Positions 1-7,189 of a stretch of 8,088 nt of DNA are shown piece after piece; the first letter of the stretch is position 1; each line of letters opens with the position of its first letter. The notes below the pieces were generated by a model, which made no database searches, had not been told where the DNA came from, and saw nothing but the letters and a program-made list of their open reading frames with translations. The position numbers and the translations under genes are program-made. Source of the stretch: Prevotellaceae bacterium UBA3646 (GTDB lineage Bacteria; Bacteroidota; Bacteroidia; Bacteroidales; Bacteroidaceae); contig DFKL01000071.1 of assembly GCA_002373535.1 (NCBI GenBank), positions 1 through 8,088 of the forward strand. The letters are read 5' to 3'.

Positions 1-226
1 TCATGAACTTGTCCACACGGCCGGCTGTGTCAACCAGTTTGCTCTTGCCAGTGTAGAAGGGATGAGACGTACTTGAGATTTCAAGCTTTACTACGGGGTA
101 TTCCACACCTTCAAACTCTACCGTGTCGTTAGTCTTGCACGTCGAGCGGCTCAGGAACATGTCGCCGTTGCTCATGTCCTTGAACACTACGGGACGATAA
201 TTCTCGGGATGAAGTCCTTTTTTCAT
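1..226 (-). CDS. rpmE2: Ribosomal protein L31 type B (C-minus, zinc-independent), 3' end cut by window edge
   Basis: This is a structural protein of the large ribosomal subunit. The minus strand from the ATG at 226-224 reads MKKGLHPENYRPVVFKDMSN, followed by a stretch ending at SHPFYTGKSKLVDTAGRVDKF. The KKGLHPENYRPVVF start and the S-HPFYTGK-L-DTAGRVDKF end are typical of the L31 family. About 75 codons are visible and the stop lies outside the window; type B proteins are usually about 80-90 residues, so little is missing. Only one cysteine is visible (about residue 30), so the four-cysteine zinc site of the C-plus form is absent. In many bacteria the C-minus paralogue replaces the zinc form under zinc limitation; in Bacteroidales it is often the only L31, so zinc control cannot be assumed. 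A strong promoter and a structured leader lie upstream. Identity is near certain. Confidence 0.95.
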   Translation of the reverse strand, partial: MKKGLHPENYRPVVFKDMSNGDMFLSRSTCKTNDTVEFEGVEYPVVKLEISSTSHPFYTGKSKLVDTAGRVDKFM

Positions 227-245
227 TTTCTTGTTTTTGTTTTAT

Positions 246-291
246 GCCCCCGACTCTTCGCATGACACCCGTCGGGAAGTGGATAAGGGGC
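246..291 (-). promoter_or_regulatory. Possible structured 5' leader of the L31 mRNA
   Basis: Between the predicted L31 transcription start (about 306) and its ATG (226), the minus-strand RNA has complementary GC-rich arms. GCCC at 291-288 pairs with GGGC at 249-246, and CCGAC at 275-271 pairs with GUCGG at 254-250. This leaves a one-sided bulge and a 16-nt apical loop. An alternative pairing uses a full 6-bp CCCGAC/GUCGGG stem. No U run follows it, so it does not look like an intrinsic terminator. RNA leaders bound by the encoded protein are known for L31 genes in other phyla; that this is one is inference. Confidence 0.35.
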
Positions 292-312
292 TATGTTAGT
301 AATTTGCGTGTG

Positions 313-343
313 CAAAGGTAAAACAATTATGCCAATTAACAAA
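313..343 (-). promoter_or_regulatory. Bacteroidetes-type promoter of rpmE2
   Basis: On the minus strand a -33 element TTTG (343-340) is followed, after exactly 19 bases, by a -7 element TACCTTTG (320-313). This fits the TTTG/TAnnTTTG consensus for the housekeeping sigma factor of Bacteroides relatives. Transcription would start near 306, giving a leader of about 80 nt before the L31 start codon. A short palindrome, TTTGC-N4-GCAAA (303-316), overlaps the -7 element and the predicted start. Confidence 0.65.
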
Positions 344-362
344 ACATTTCACATGTATTTTA

Positions 363-370
363 TATATTTG
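363..370 (+). promoter_or_regulatory. -7 promoter element for the omega-amidase-like gene
   Basis: TATATTTG matches the TAnnTTTG -7 consensus and lies 31 bases before the ATG at 402, which predicts a leader of about 25 nt. I see no TTTG at the usual 19-21 base distance upstream, so the -33 half is missing or weak. Confidence 0.45.
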
Positions 371-401
371 TCTCAGGTAAAATGCAGAAACACTCCGATA
401 T

Positions 402-1172
402 ATGACTGTAACGCAAGTCCAGATGGATATCAGGTGGGGCGATGTCCGTGCCAATCGGGACACGGCATCCCTGTTGATTGACTCGCAGCCTGGCAGCGAC
501 CTGTACATCCTGCCGGAAATGTGGTCTACGGGATTCATGACCACTCCAGGGGACATGCAGGCGGATGGGATGGAATCGCTTAGGTGGATGGAGCGCAAGG
601 CCCGTGAGACCGACGCTGCCGTGTGCGGCTCACTCGCAGTCAGACTGGACGACGGTACATGGCGTAACAGGATGTATTTCGTCACACCGGACGGTGTCTC
701 GTACTACGACAAGAGACATCTGTTCGGCTACGGAGGCGAAGACCGTACATATACGGCAGGCTGTAAGCGGACCATAGTGTCATGGCGCGGAGTGCGTTTC
801 CTGTTGCAGGTATGCTACGACCTGCGGTTCCCATGTTTCTCCCGTAACCGTATCGTAGCAACGCAGGGGGCAATGACAGCCGAGTATGATGCCGTAATCT
901 ACGTGGCGTCATGGCCGGAAAGCAGGCGGCACGTATGGAATACCCTGCTCCAGGCCAGGGCAATAGAGAACCAATGCCATGTGCTTGCAGTCAACAGGGT
1001 AGGGCAGGACCCGTCGTGCAGCTACGACGGAGGCACAATGGCCATAGATGCCTATGGAAGGATTGTCGATGCGGTACGGGACGACACCGCCGGTACCATA
1101 ACGACGCAATTGGATATGGATGCCCTTGGCAGGTTCAGGCAAAAGTTCCCTGTACTGAATGATGCGGACTGA
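402..1172 (+). CDS. Omega-amidase-like nitrilase-superfamily hydrolase (YafV/Nit2 type)
   Basis: A 256-residue cytoplasmic amidohydrolase of the carbon-nitrogen hydrolase (nitrilase) superfamily, closest in motif content to E. coli YafV and mammalian Nit2. Those enzymes hydrolyse alpha-ketoglutaramate or alpha-ketosuccinamate, deaminated by-products of glutamine and asparagine transamination, releasing ammonia. The catalytic triad is visible: Glu39 in LPEMWSTGF, Lys104 in YYDKRHLF, and Cys138 in VCYDLRFP. Other family signatures are LLQARAIENQCHVLAVNRVG (183-202) and the C-terminal FRQKFPVLNDAD. The length is normal. The start at 402 puts TVTQVQMDIRWGDV in the usual first beta strand, so no upstream start is needed. 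Compared with YafV, about 9 extra residues lie between SRN (147-149) and YD (162-163), close after the catalytic cysteine. There is no signal peptide. The secreted PepSY-like gene follows 44 bases downstream; I see no functional link. Confidence 0.92.
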   Translation: MTVTQVQMDIRWGDVRANRDTASLLIDSQPGSDLYILPEMWSTGFMTTPGDMQADGMESLRWMERKARETDAAVCGSLAVRLDDGTWRNRMYFVTPDGVSYYDKRHLFGYGGEDRTYTAGCKRTIVSWRGVRFLLQVCYDLRFPCFSRNRIVATQGAMTAEYDAVIYVASWPESRRHVWNTLLQARAIENQCHVLAVNRVGQDPSCSYDGGTMAIDAYGRIVDAVRDDTAGTITTQLDMDALGRFRQKFPVLNDAD

Positions 1173-1216
1173 AAAACAGAATATTTTTTTATCAAAACAA
1201 TTTAAATTTAGAGAGT

Positions 1217-1657
1217 ATGATTAAGATTAAGTTTTGGTTGATGGCACTTGCACTGGTGCTTGACTCGGGTTTGTGTATGGCTGATGATGTCACTGTCAAG
1301 GCAAACGAGTTGCCGCTGAAAGCGCAGTCTTTCATTGCCAAGAAGTTTCCCGGTAAAAAAATCGTGAGGGCAGAAAAGGATTCGGAAGTGCTCAGGACTA
1401 CTTACGAGGTCCTGCTGAACAACGGGACCGAGTTGGAATTTGGCTCGAAAGGCGCATGGAAGAGGATCAAATGTAAGCCCAATGCAGTTCCGGAATCGAC
1501 GGTTCCTGCGGCCATAGGCAAATATGTAAGGCAGAAGTTTCCGCAGGCAAAGATCGTAGAGATAGAGATTGACTACGGCAGGTATGAGATTGAGTTGAGT
1601 AACGGCACGGAAATAAAATTCAACAAGCAGTTCAAGGTCGTCAATATAGACAGATAA
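1217..1657 (+). CDS. Small secreted protein with two PepSY-like (DUF2874-type) repeats
   Basis: A 146-residue exported protein. The N-terminus has a basic start, a hydrophobic stretch (about residues 6-17) and a plausible signal peptidase I site after CMA (residues 20-22). Leu before the cysteine does not fit a lipobox. The mature part is an internal duplication. Repeat one (about 32-86) contains KKFPGKKIV and YEVLLNNGTELEF; repeat two (about 96-146) contains QKFPQAKIV and YEIELSNGTEIKF. This resembles the PepSY-like / beta-lactamase-inhibitor-like family that is common in Bacteroidales periplasmic proteins. Its function is unknown; binding roles have been suggested from fold similarity. The gene lies 44 bases after the amidase and could be co-transcribed. 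The region before the ATG is AT-rich, with GAGAG too close to the ATG for a standard Shine-Dalgarno. Confidence 0.85.
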   Translation: MIKIKFWLMALALVLDSGLCMADDVTVKANELPLKAQSFIAKKFPGKKIVRAEKDSEVLRTTYEVLLNNGTELEFGSKGAWKRIKCKPNAVPESTVPAAIGKYVRQKFPQAKIVEIEIDYGRYEIELSNGTEIKFNKQFKVVNIDR

Positions 1658-1685
1658 GAAGGAACGAAGAAGGCCAGAACCATAA

Positions 1686-1722
1686 AAAAGGCTGCAGGAC
1701 ATCATGTGTCTTGCAGCCTTTT
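1686..1722. terminator. Bidirectional intrinsic terminator between convergent genes
   Basis: Arms at 1686-1701 and 1707-1722 form a 16-bp stem (core AAGGCTGC/GCAGCCTT) with one G-T pair and a 5-base loop. The stem starts with an A run and ends with a T run, so it can work in either direction. It lies 28 bases after the PepSY-like gene stop and 20 bases after the stop of the convergent lipoprotein gene. It is therefore the likely shared end of the left block and of the receptor operon. Confidence 0.85.
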
Positions 1723-1742
1723 CCATAAATGGTCCAATCTGA

Positions 1743-3695
1743 TTACTCGACGGTAATCTTGTCGATGTACAGGACACCGGCCAGGTTGTTGGCAATGGTG
1801 AAATACCTGGCATTGGCATTGCTCAGGTCAAATACCTGTGTATAGACCTTGAAATTGCCCTCGGTATTCGACGAAGAGCTTGGGGTAATCTCACCAGATG
1901 TAGGATGGGCCTCAGAGCCTGCATACAGGGTGTATGAAGGATCATATTGCGAGGTGCTTGCTACCTTCAGGACAATCGTAATCTTGCTGATGTCGGTACT
2001 CCATGCCGAGCTGTTGAATATGAAGCCCTGCTTGGCGGCATCGCTTGCATTGCCCTGCATTTGGATTCCGGCACCGTTACTGTCCGTAGCCTTGCATATC
2101 TTGGCTCCCTTGAAGTCAACACCGTTCCATGTCCATGAGAGCCACGTCTTCTCGTCAGAAACATTCTGTGTGCCATAGTTGCCTACAGTGATGTTCTGTG
2201 GCAGGCTGGCGATGGACATATAGTCGCTCGTGGTACTTGTGCCTTGGTCGTCGCCTTCGGGATCTCCTTCCGGATATTCGCTCTTTCCGTTCAGATATAC
2301 GAGATATGAGCCTTTGTCGTACTCTGGCGTATTGCCGTTATAGTTCTTCACCTTTCCGCAGACGATTACCTCGTCACCGGCCTTCAGGTCAGTCAGAGCC
2401 TCGAACGGTTTCTTGCCCAGGTTGTCGCAATAGTAGACGAACAGCTCGTTGTTGGCCGTACCGTCGTCAGACATCCTGAACTGGATGGAGCCGCTGTTAC
2501 CCTGCTTCACGACCTCGCTTATCTTGCCCTTTGTATAGAACTCGTCGGTGGGAGAGTCGGTAGATGCCAGGGCCTTGATATACTTCAGGGCAGCGGCCAC
2601 GTTCCATGGATCGTCCTTGGAGCCTGTGCCCTTCGGGTCGCCGGCAGGAACGATCTCTTCCTCCTCGGGCTGTGTAAAGCTGTACTTGGAGACATTCTTA
2701 AGGCCTGCAGAGCCGAAATACTTCTCGCTCGTACCCTTCAGCCATACCTCCTTGCCCAGGTTGTCGGGAACGCTGGCCAATGTCAAGGCACTGCGTGCGC
2801 CGGTCGTAACCTGCACGGCAACACAGTTTGCGTAGTCGGTCTCTTCGGAAGATGCTGCAATACAGATATTCGTGGTAGATGCATTCTCCGTCGTGAACGT
2901 CATGTCCTTCAGCTGATAGGAAACACCCTCAGGAGCCTGTGGAATGGAACCTACGATGTAGCCATGTACCCAAACCTCGGCACCAGTCTGGTTGGCCTTC
3001 AGGTCGGCAACCTCGAACGGTTTTGTGGCAGAGCCGTCGTTTGCATCAGGATCTGGATTATCGCCGGAGTCGGCAGAGCCTGCGTTAAGGCTGAAGGTCT
3101 TCAGCTCGAAGGTCGAACTCTTGTCCGCCGGGCAGGCAAACCAGTATGCAATACGGACGTTTTCCTTGCCCACGAACTCTTCGGGCAACTGGACTTTCTC
3201 CGTCTTCAGGGTCCAGTCGGTAGAGGTGAACGTTGCCTTGAAGTCCAGCTCCGTCCATTCATCGGCAACAAAAGCCGTACCGTCGCTCGACGTAGACGCA
3301 TACATCTTGATGTGGCCGAGATACTGAGGGTCGTTGTTGGCATACGCCACACAATACTCAAATGCTACATAGGCAGCCTTTGCAGCAGTGATGGACTCGG
3401 CATTCGTGCGGAATGCAGGCGAGATCAGATAGCCGCCGCACTCCTTGTTTGACTTTGTGGTCGCACCGTCCCACTTCTGGTAGCCGGTAGCCTGTGTGTA
3501 GCTCGCACCCTTGCTCCATGGGTCGCTAAGACCTTCCGCTGCAAGTGAACTCCAGTCGCTCAGGCTCGTGCTTTTGTACAAGGATGCATCTCCTCCCGGA
3601 ACAGGAACGACGTACGGAGCTGGGACATCCTCGCAGCTTGCCAAGGCAATGGCACCCATGGCAGCAAACATCAAATTCTTAAAAATCCTTTTCAT
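1743..3695 (-). CDS. Multidomain surface lipoprotein with choice-of-anchor-J-like, two OB-like (DUF6359-type) and C-terminal beta modules
   Basis: A 650-residue lipoprotein, the last gene of the receptor operon, 35 bases after the DUF5689 gene. The signal peptide ends in the lipobox LASC with Cys21 as the lipidation site; CEDVPAP follows. Four modules are separated by acidic or Gly/Pro-rich linkers. Residues about 40-204 resemble choice-of-anchor-J modules (SDPWSKG, GGYLISPAF, YVAFEYCVAY). Residues about 221-340 look like a DUF6359/OB-type module (ATKPFEVADL, VWVHGYIVGS, GKEVWLKG). Residues about 355-472 form a second OB-like module (GSKDDPWNVA, FYTKGKISEV, FRMSDDGT, GDEVIVCGKVKNYNGNTPE). Residues about 490-650 are beta-rich and end YFTIANNLAGVLYIDKITVE. 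OB folds in extracellular proteins often bind nucleic acids, and YhcR-type OB modules occur in secreted EEP nucleases such as the ExeM/NucH group. I see no catalytic motif, so a binding or scaffolding role next to the receptor is inferred. Domain boundaries are by eye. Confidence 0.87.
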   Translation of the reverse strand: MKRIFKNLMFAAMGAIALASCEDVPAPYVVPVPGGDASLYKSTSLSDWSSLAAEGLSDPWSKGASYTQATGYQKWDGATTKSNKECGGYLISPAFRTNAESITAAKAAYVAFEYCVAYANNDPQYLGHIKMYASTSSDGTAFVADEWTELDFKATFTSTDWTLKTEKVQLPEEFVGKENVRIAYWFACPADKSSTFELKTFSLNAGSADSGDNPDPDANDGSATKPFEVADLKANQTGAEVWVHGYIVGSIPQAPEGVSYQLKDMTFTTENASTTNICIAASSEETDYANCVAVQVTTGARSALTLASVPDNLGKEVWLKGTSEKYFGSAGLKNVSKYSFTQPEEEEIVPAGDPKGTGSKDDPWNVAAALKYIKALASTDSPTDEFYTKGKISEVVKQGNSGSIQFRMSDDGTANNELFVYYCDNLGKKPFEALTDLKAGDEVIVCGKVKNYNGNTPEYDKGSYLVYLNGKSEYPEGDPEGDDQGTSTTSDYMSIASLPQNITVGNYGTQNVSDEKTWLSWTWNGVDFKGAKICKATDSNGAGIQMQGNASDAAKQGFIFNSSAWSTDISKITIVLKVASTSQYDPSYTLYAGSEAHPTSGEITPSSSSNTEGNFKVYTQVFDLSNANARYFTIANNLAGVLYIDKITVE

Positions 3696-3730
3696 GATGT
3701 GTGTATATTTATTAATTTCAGATTCTTGTT

Positions 3731-4585
3731 CTATTGCTCAATCAGGTCGCTGTTGGTACGCATCAGTATCTGGTATGTGCCACGGAACGCGGTACATACG
3801 CCGTATATAGTAACCTTCCCTTCGGGAATGGCACGTGTGGCAAAGTCGCTGAACGTGCTGGTACGCAGGACTATCTTGGTCGAGTTCAGCGCACCCTTGA
3901 TGTCACGGTTGGCACAATTGCTCGTCAGCGGCACTGAGCCGTCGTCAGGAGCCAGGGTCTGTGTGCCGGTGCCCGAGATGGTCACGTCCTTCAGCCGTAC
4001 TATACGGCCACACAGCTTGTCAGTGCCCATGTTCCCGTCAAAGTCGACGGTGTCGGCTACTGCAGCCACGGAGTCTGCGGACTCTGGCTGGGTGAGGATA
4101 CGCATGCGACCCTTCCAGTCGTTCAGGTCCATGCGGCCTATGCCGTCGTTGTACAATGCTCCAATCTGGGCCATCTGGCCATAACCGCCGATATAGGCTC
4201 CCTTCAGGTTTATCAGGACCTTCTGGCCAACGGGCATGAATGCAAACTGGTCCGTGGCGTTGATGCCTACGATAATGCCGCCTGTGGCATCCTGTACCGA
4301 CAGCTGCTTGTAAATGTTGCCTCCCTGGTCATTGCCGTTGACGGCAACCTGCAGCTGGACGTCGTCGGTAATCTGCTGGCAGCCGTTGGCCGATATTACG
4401 CTCGCATATTGCGACTTCAACTGTCCGATGGTCATAACCTTGCTGCCCTCGGCAACGGCAATCTTGTTGTTTCCGTACGGAGGGTTGTCGATGATGCCCT
4501 CATGAGTCTTCCAGTCCTCGTCCATGCAGGAAGTGAAAGATACAGCACCCAAGACGAGTGCAAAGAGTATATTTGACTTTTTCAT
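3731..4585 (-). CDS. DUF5689-family outer-membrane lipoprotein
   Basis: A 284-residue lipoprotein and the second gene of the operon. The signal peptide ends in the lipobox FTSC with Cys20; the next residues, MDEDWK, are acidic. An acidic stretch directly after the lipid cysteine resembles the lipoprotein export signal that sends Bacteroidetes lipoproteins to the cell surface. The body (about 45-284) reads as DUF5689: MTIGQLKSQY, then an OB-like run of beta strands including IYKQLSVQDATGGIIVGI, PVGQKVLINLKGAYIGGYGQ and a late VTIYGVCTAFRGTYQILMR. DUF5689 proteins commonly occur next to TonB-dependent receptors and secreted EEP nucleases in this phylum; their biochemical role is not established. 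The start is supported by AAGGT 7 bases before the ATG, one of the few clear Shine-Dalgarno sequences here. The gap to the receptor stop is 19 bases, which suggests one transcript. Confidence 0.9.
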   Translation of the reverse strand: MKKSNILFALVLGAVSFTSCMDEDWKTHEGIIDNPPYGNNKIAVAEGSKVMTIGQLKSQYASVISANGCQQITDDVQLQVAVNGNDQGGNIYKQLSVQDATGGIIVGINATDQFAFMPVGQKVLINLKGAYIGGYGQMAQIGALYNDGIGRMDLNDWKGRMRILTQPESADSVAAVADTVDFDGNMGTDKLCGRIVRLKDVTISGTGTQTLAPDDGSVPLTSNCANRDIKGALNSTKIVLRTSTFSDFATRAIPEGKVTIYGVCTAFRGTYQILMRTNSDLIEQ

Positions 4586-4592
4586 GTCTTTT

Positions 4593-4597
4593 ACCTT
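4593..4597 (-). promoter_or_regulatory. Shine-Dalgarno of the DUF5689 lipoprotein gene
   Basis: AAGGT on the minus strand lies in the 19-base gap after the receptor stop codon, 7 bases before the ATG at 4585. It fixes this start codon and supports independent re-initiation within an operon. Confidence 0.55.
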
Positions 4598-4604
4598 AAA
4601 AATA

Positions 4605-7169
4605 TTAGAAACGGTAGTTGACGTTCAACATGAAGTTGAAGCCCTGTGCATAGTACTTCTTTGGATTCTTCTCGAAGTTGTACGTGCGGCCGCTTATGGT
4701 GCCGTCGGTGCCTACGCTGTAGTTGCTGCGGCTCTGCTCATATCCGCCTGTGGTGATACCCCTGTTGTTGGTCAGGTTGCACAACTGCAGGTTGACGCTC
4801 AGAGGCCTCTTGGCAACCTTGAACTGCTTGCCTATGCTGGCATCCAGCATGAAGCCGCCGTTGCCGCGAGCCTGGCTGACGTCGTCGCAGCGGTAGCGAC
4901 CGTTCTCGTCGATATACGCATTGCGGTAGTTGTTCTTGTACCACAGCTCGTACACGCTCTCCAGACGTGTCACAGGTGTAGCACTCATGAAGATGCGGTC
5001 GTAGTAGTTGCCCGTCAAGTTCAGGAACCATCCCTTGACACGATAGTTGAGTGCCAGGCTGGCAACCGCCATAGGTGTCCCGCCTTCGTGCACGCCGTCC
5101 ATGTAGCAGCGCGAATATTCCATCGTACCCTTGTTGGACAACATATAGTTCACGTCAGTCTCGCCGATATACTTGCTGTCCGAATATGTGCCCAGCGCAA
5201 CGATGTCGAAATTGCTCGTTACCTTGAACTTGGCACCCAGTTCCACGCCGTAGGCATTCCTCGTGACGTTGCTCATGCTCACGTATGTGAAGCTTGCCTC
5301 GTTGTCGTCAAAGTAGCACTGCCACTCAGTGCCCTGATACGTATGGTAGAAATAGCCGTTCAGGTTCAGGCGCAGCCAGCTGTTGTTTATGGCGTATCCC
5401 AGTTCCGCACTTACCAGTTTCTGGTTCTTCAGGTTCGTGACGAAGTCGTTGCACATCTCCGGATTGATGAAGGCATCCTTTGCATTAGGCGCCTTTGCCT
5501 CCAAGCCCACGCCCATCGTCACTGCGTGTCCCTTGCCCAGGTTTACCGTACTGCCCATCTTGAATCCGCCGTCCAGGAAGCTGCCAACGCCGCTCTTGCC
5601 GTACGAGTTGTCGGCAAACAAGCCGTTGCGCATGTGACCGTCACGCCACATGCGGCTGCCGCCGATGCGGCCGGTGATGAAACTGTGGGCGCGCCCCATG
5701 TCCTTGCTATACTGGGCATATACGTTGAACTTCTGTACGTTGATGTTGTAGTCGTATCCGAAACGGTCACCCACGTGTATACGCTTGTTGGGATTGTTCA
5801 GGTCATACTGTACGCGTGGATCCGTATCAGGGTACGTCCCAATAGCATACGTGTTCACATTGTGGAAATACTCACCGCCCAGCAGGTCCTTCATCGTCTG
5901 GTAGTGGTATCCGGTATTGGTGTTCAGCTGCAGGCCGGCACTCAGCTTAGACGTCTTGTCGATGTTCCAGTTGAAGTTGCTGGACAGGCCTACCGTCATC
6001 TGGTCGTTGTGGCGGTTCTGGATATAGTATATGGCATCGCTCTTGCTCTTGTTCAGCTGGCTGTTGGCAAAGTACAGGTCGTCAAACCTTATCTGCCTGG
6101 CCTCGGGACCGCTCTTCCAATAGTCATACGCAGACTTCCACGCATCATAGTCCTTCTCGCCGGTGCCTGTTTCCCATACGTCGTAGTAGTACGACGGGAA
6201 GTTCTTCCAGTAGTCGGGAGCCGGGTTCGTGCCGTTGTAGTTCAGCTTCGTGCTGCTGTACTTCTGGTACTTGAAGAAAGCACTGGTGACGAGTTTCATG
6301 TCGTCCTTAATCTTGTAGTCCCAGGTCAGCAATACGCTCGGGGCAAAGTCGTTCACGATGCGGCTGGCACGTTTCTTGCCGTCCTGGTAGCCCCAGTAAG
6401 GATTGTACTGACGGTCGTTTGCCAGCCAGTAGGCCTCGTCCGTGCTGGCTCCCTGCTGGGCGCGCTCGGTAGGATTGCCCCATGTGGCCAGGTTCAGCAT
6501 GTGCTTCTCGCCCCATTTCTTCTGTATGGCAAGGAAGTAGGACAGACTGTTGTAGAAGGTTCCGTCCACATAGGCCGTACCCATGTTGGACCAACGGTAG
6601 CCGACGGTGCCGTACACGGCCCAGCCCTTCTTGGTCCATCCGCTTCCGTACGAGTACATCGCACGCAGCGTGTAGTTGCGGTTGCATCCGCTCAGGGTGA
6701 TCTTCTGCCCAGTAGCCATGTTTCCGGCACGGAAATCATAGTTGGTGCTGCCGCCAAGGGAACTCATGGAGAAGGTGTTGTCCTCAAAAGGATTCACGGC
6801 ATCCCTGTTGCGCGTAGCATCGTTTATGCCGCCGATGTTGGAGAACTGGAAGCGCCCGTTCTCTGCATTGTTGACCTGCATGCCGTTCAGGTACACGTCG
6901 TTGTACTTGTTGTCCAGCGCACGGAACTTGAACCGGGCGGCAGACCACGTGTAGTTGATGTTGCTCGTGTAGACATTGGATGCCGAACCCACCTGGATGA
7001 CATCGTTTGTCATGTCATCGTCCTCGCCCAACTGAGACTCAGTCATGGTAAAGTCCATGCCTTCGTGCTCATCAGGAATGCTGTCCGTCTCCGCATCCTT
7101 CGGCGACTGGGCAAGAAGCTGCGGCGCTGCCATCAAGGCAAGAGCAAGCAGCAGAAACTCCTTTTTCAT
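4605..7169 (-). CDS. TonB-dependent outer-membrane receptor (no SusD partner)
   Basis: An 854-residue TonB-dependent receptor and the first gene of the operon. I chose the ATG at 7169, not the in-frame ATG at 7205, because it begins a normal signal peptide (MKKEFLLLALALMAAPQLLA, cleavage before QSPK). The earlier start would also precede the predicted transcription start. A short acidic spacer (about 21-50) leads into the plug, with VYTSNINYTWSAARFKFRAL (67-86), a DVYLNGMQVNN loop, a GGINDATRN segment and LGGSTNYDFRAG. The rest, from about residue 150, is alternating beta-strand sequence ending in aromatic YRF, as expected for a 22-strand barrel. Plug features match the Bacteroidetes subclass containing ARFRIRGYD and VYMNGVPMND, which normally carries an N-terminal carboxypeptidase-D-like domain. 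That domain is absent here. No SusD-type gene follows; two lipoproteins take that place. The substrate is unknown, and nucleotides, phosphate esters or oligonucleotides are inferred from neighbours only. Confidence 0.93.
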   Translation of the reverse strand: MKKEFLLLALALMAAPQLLAQSPKDAETDSIPDEHEGMDFTMTESQLGEDDDMTNDVIQVGSASNVYTSNINYTWSAARFKFRALDNKYNDVYLNGMQVNNAENGRFQFSNIGGINDATRNRDAVNPFEDNTFSMSSLGGSTNYDFRAGNMATGQKITLSGCNRNYTLRAMYSYGSGWTKKGWAVYGTVGYRWSNMGTAYVDGTFYNSLSYFLAIQKKWGEKHMLNLATWGNPTERAQQGASTDEAYWLANDRQYNPYWGYQDGKKRASRIVNDFAPSVLLTWDYKIKDDMKLVTSAFFKYQKYSSTKLNYNGTNPAPDYWKNFPSYYYDVWETGTGEKDYDAWKSAYDYWKSGPEARQIRFDDLYFANSQLNKSKSDAIYYIQNRHNDQMTVGLSSNFNWNIDKTSKLSAGLQLNTNTGYHYQTMKDLLGGEYFHNVNTYAIGTYPDTDPRVQYDLNNPNKRIHVGDRFGYDYNINVQKFNVYAQYSKDMGRAHSFITGRIGGSRMWRDGHMRNGLFADNSYGKSGVGSFLDGGFKMGSTVNLGKGHAVTMGVGLEAKAPNAKDAFINPEMCNDFVTNLKNQKLVSAELGYAINNSWLRLNLNGYFYHTYQGTEWQCYFDDNEASFTYVSMSNVTRNAYGVELGAKFKVTSNFDIVALGTYSDSKYIGETDVNYMLSNKGTMEYSRCYMDGVHEGGTPMAVASLALNYRVKGWFLNLTGNYYDRIFMSATPVTRLESVYELWYKNNYRNAYIDENGRYRCDDVSQARGNGGFMLDASIGKQFKVAKRPLSVNLQLCNLTNNRGITTGGYEQSRSNYSVGTDGTISGRTYNFEKNPKKYYAQGFNFMLNVNYRF

Positions 7170-7189
7170 ATCAGTAGTCAGTTTAGATT

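Noticed and set aside
246..291. Leader hairpin of L31 as an intrinsic terminator
   Set aside because: Neither strand has a T run after the stem, and it lies between a good promoter and the gene it serves.
293..481. Small plus-strand open frame before the amidase
   Set aside because: It spans the L31 promoter and the start of the amidase gene in another frame, and its sequence matches no family I recognise.
1208..1819. Minus-strand frame of 203 residues opposite the PepSY-like gene
   Set aside because: It runs through the terminator hairpin and the end of the lipoprotein gene; the opposite strand has a clear signal peptide and duplicated domain.
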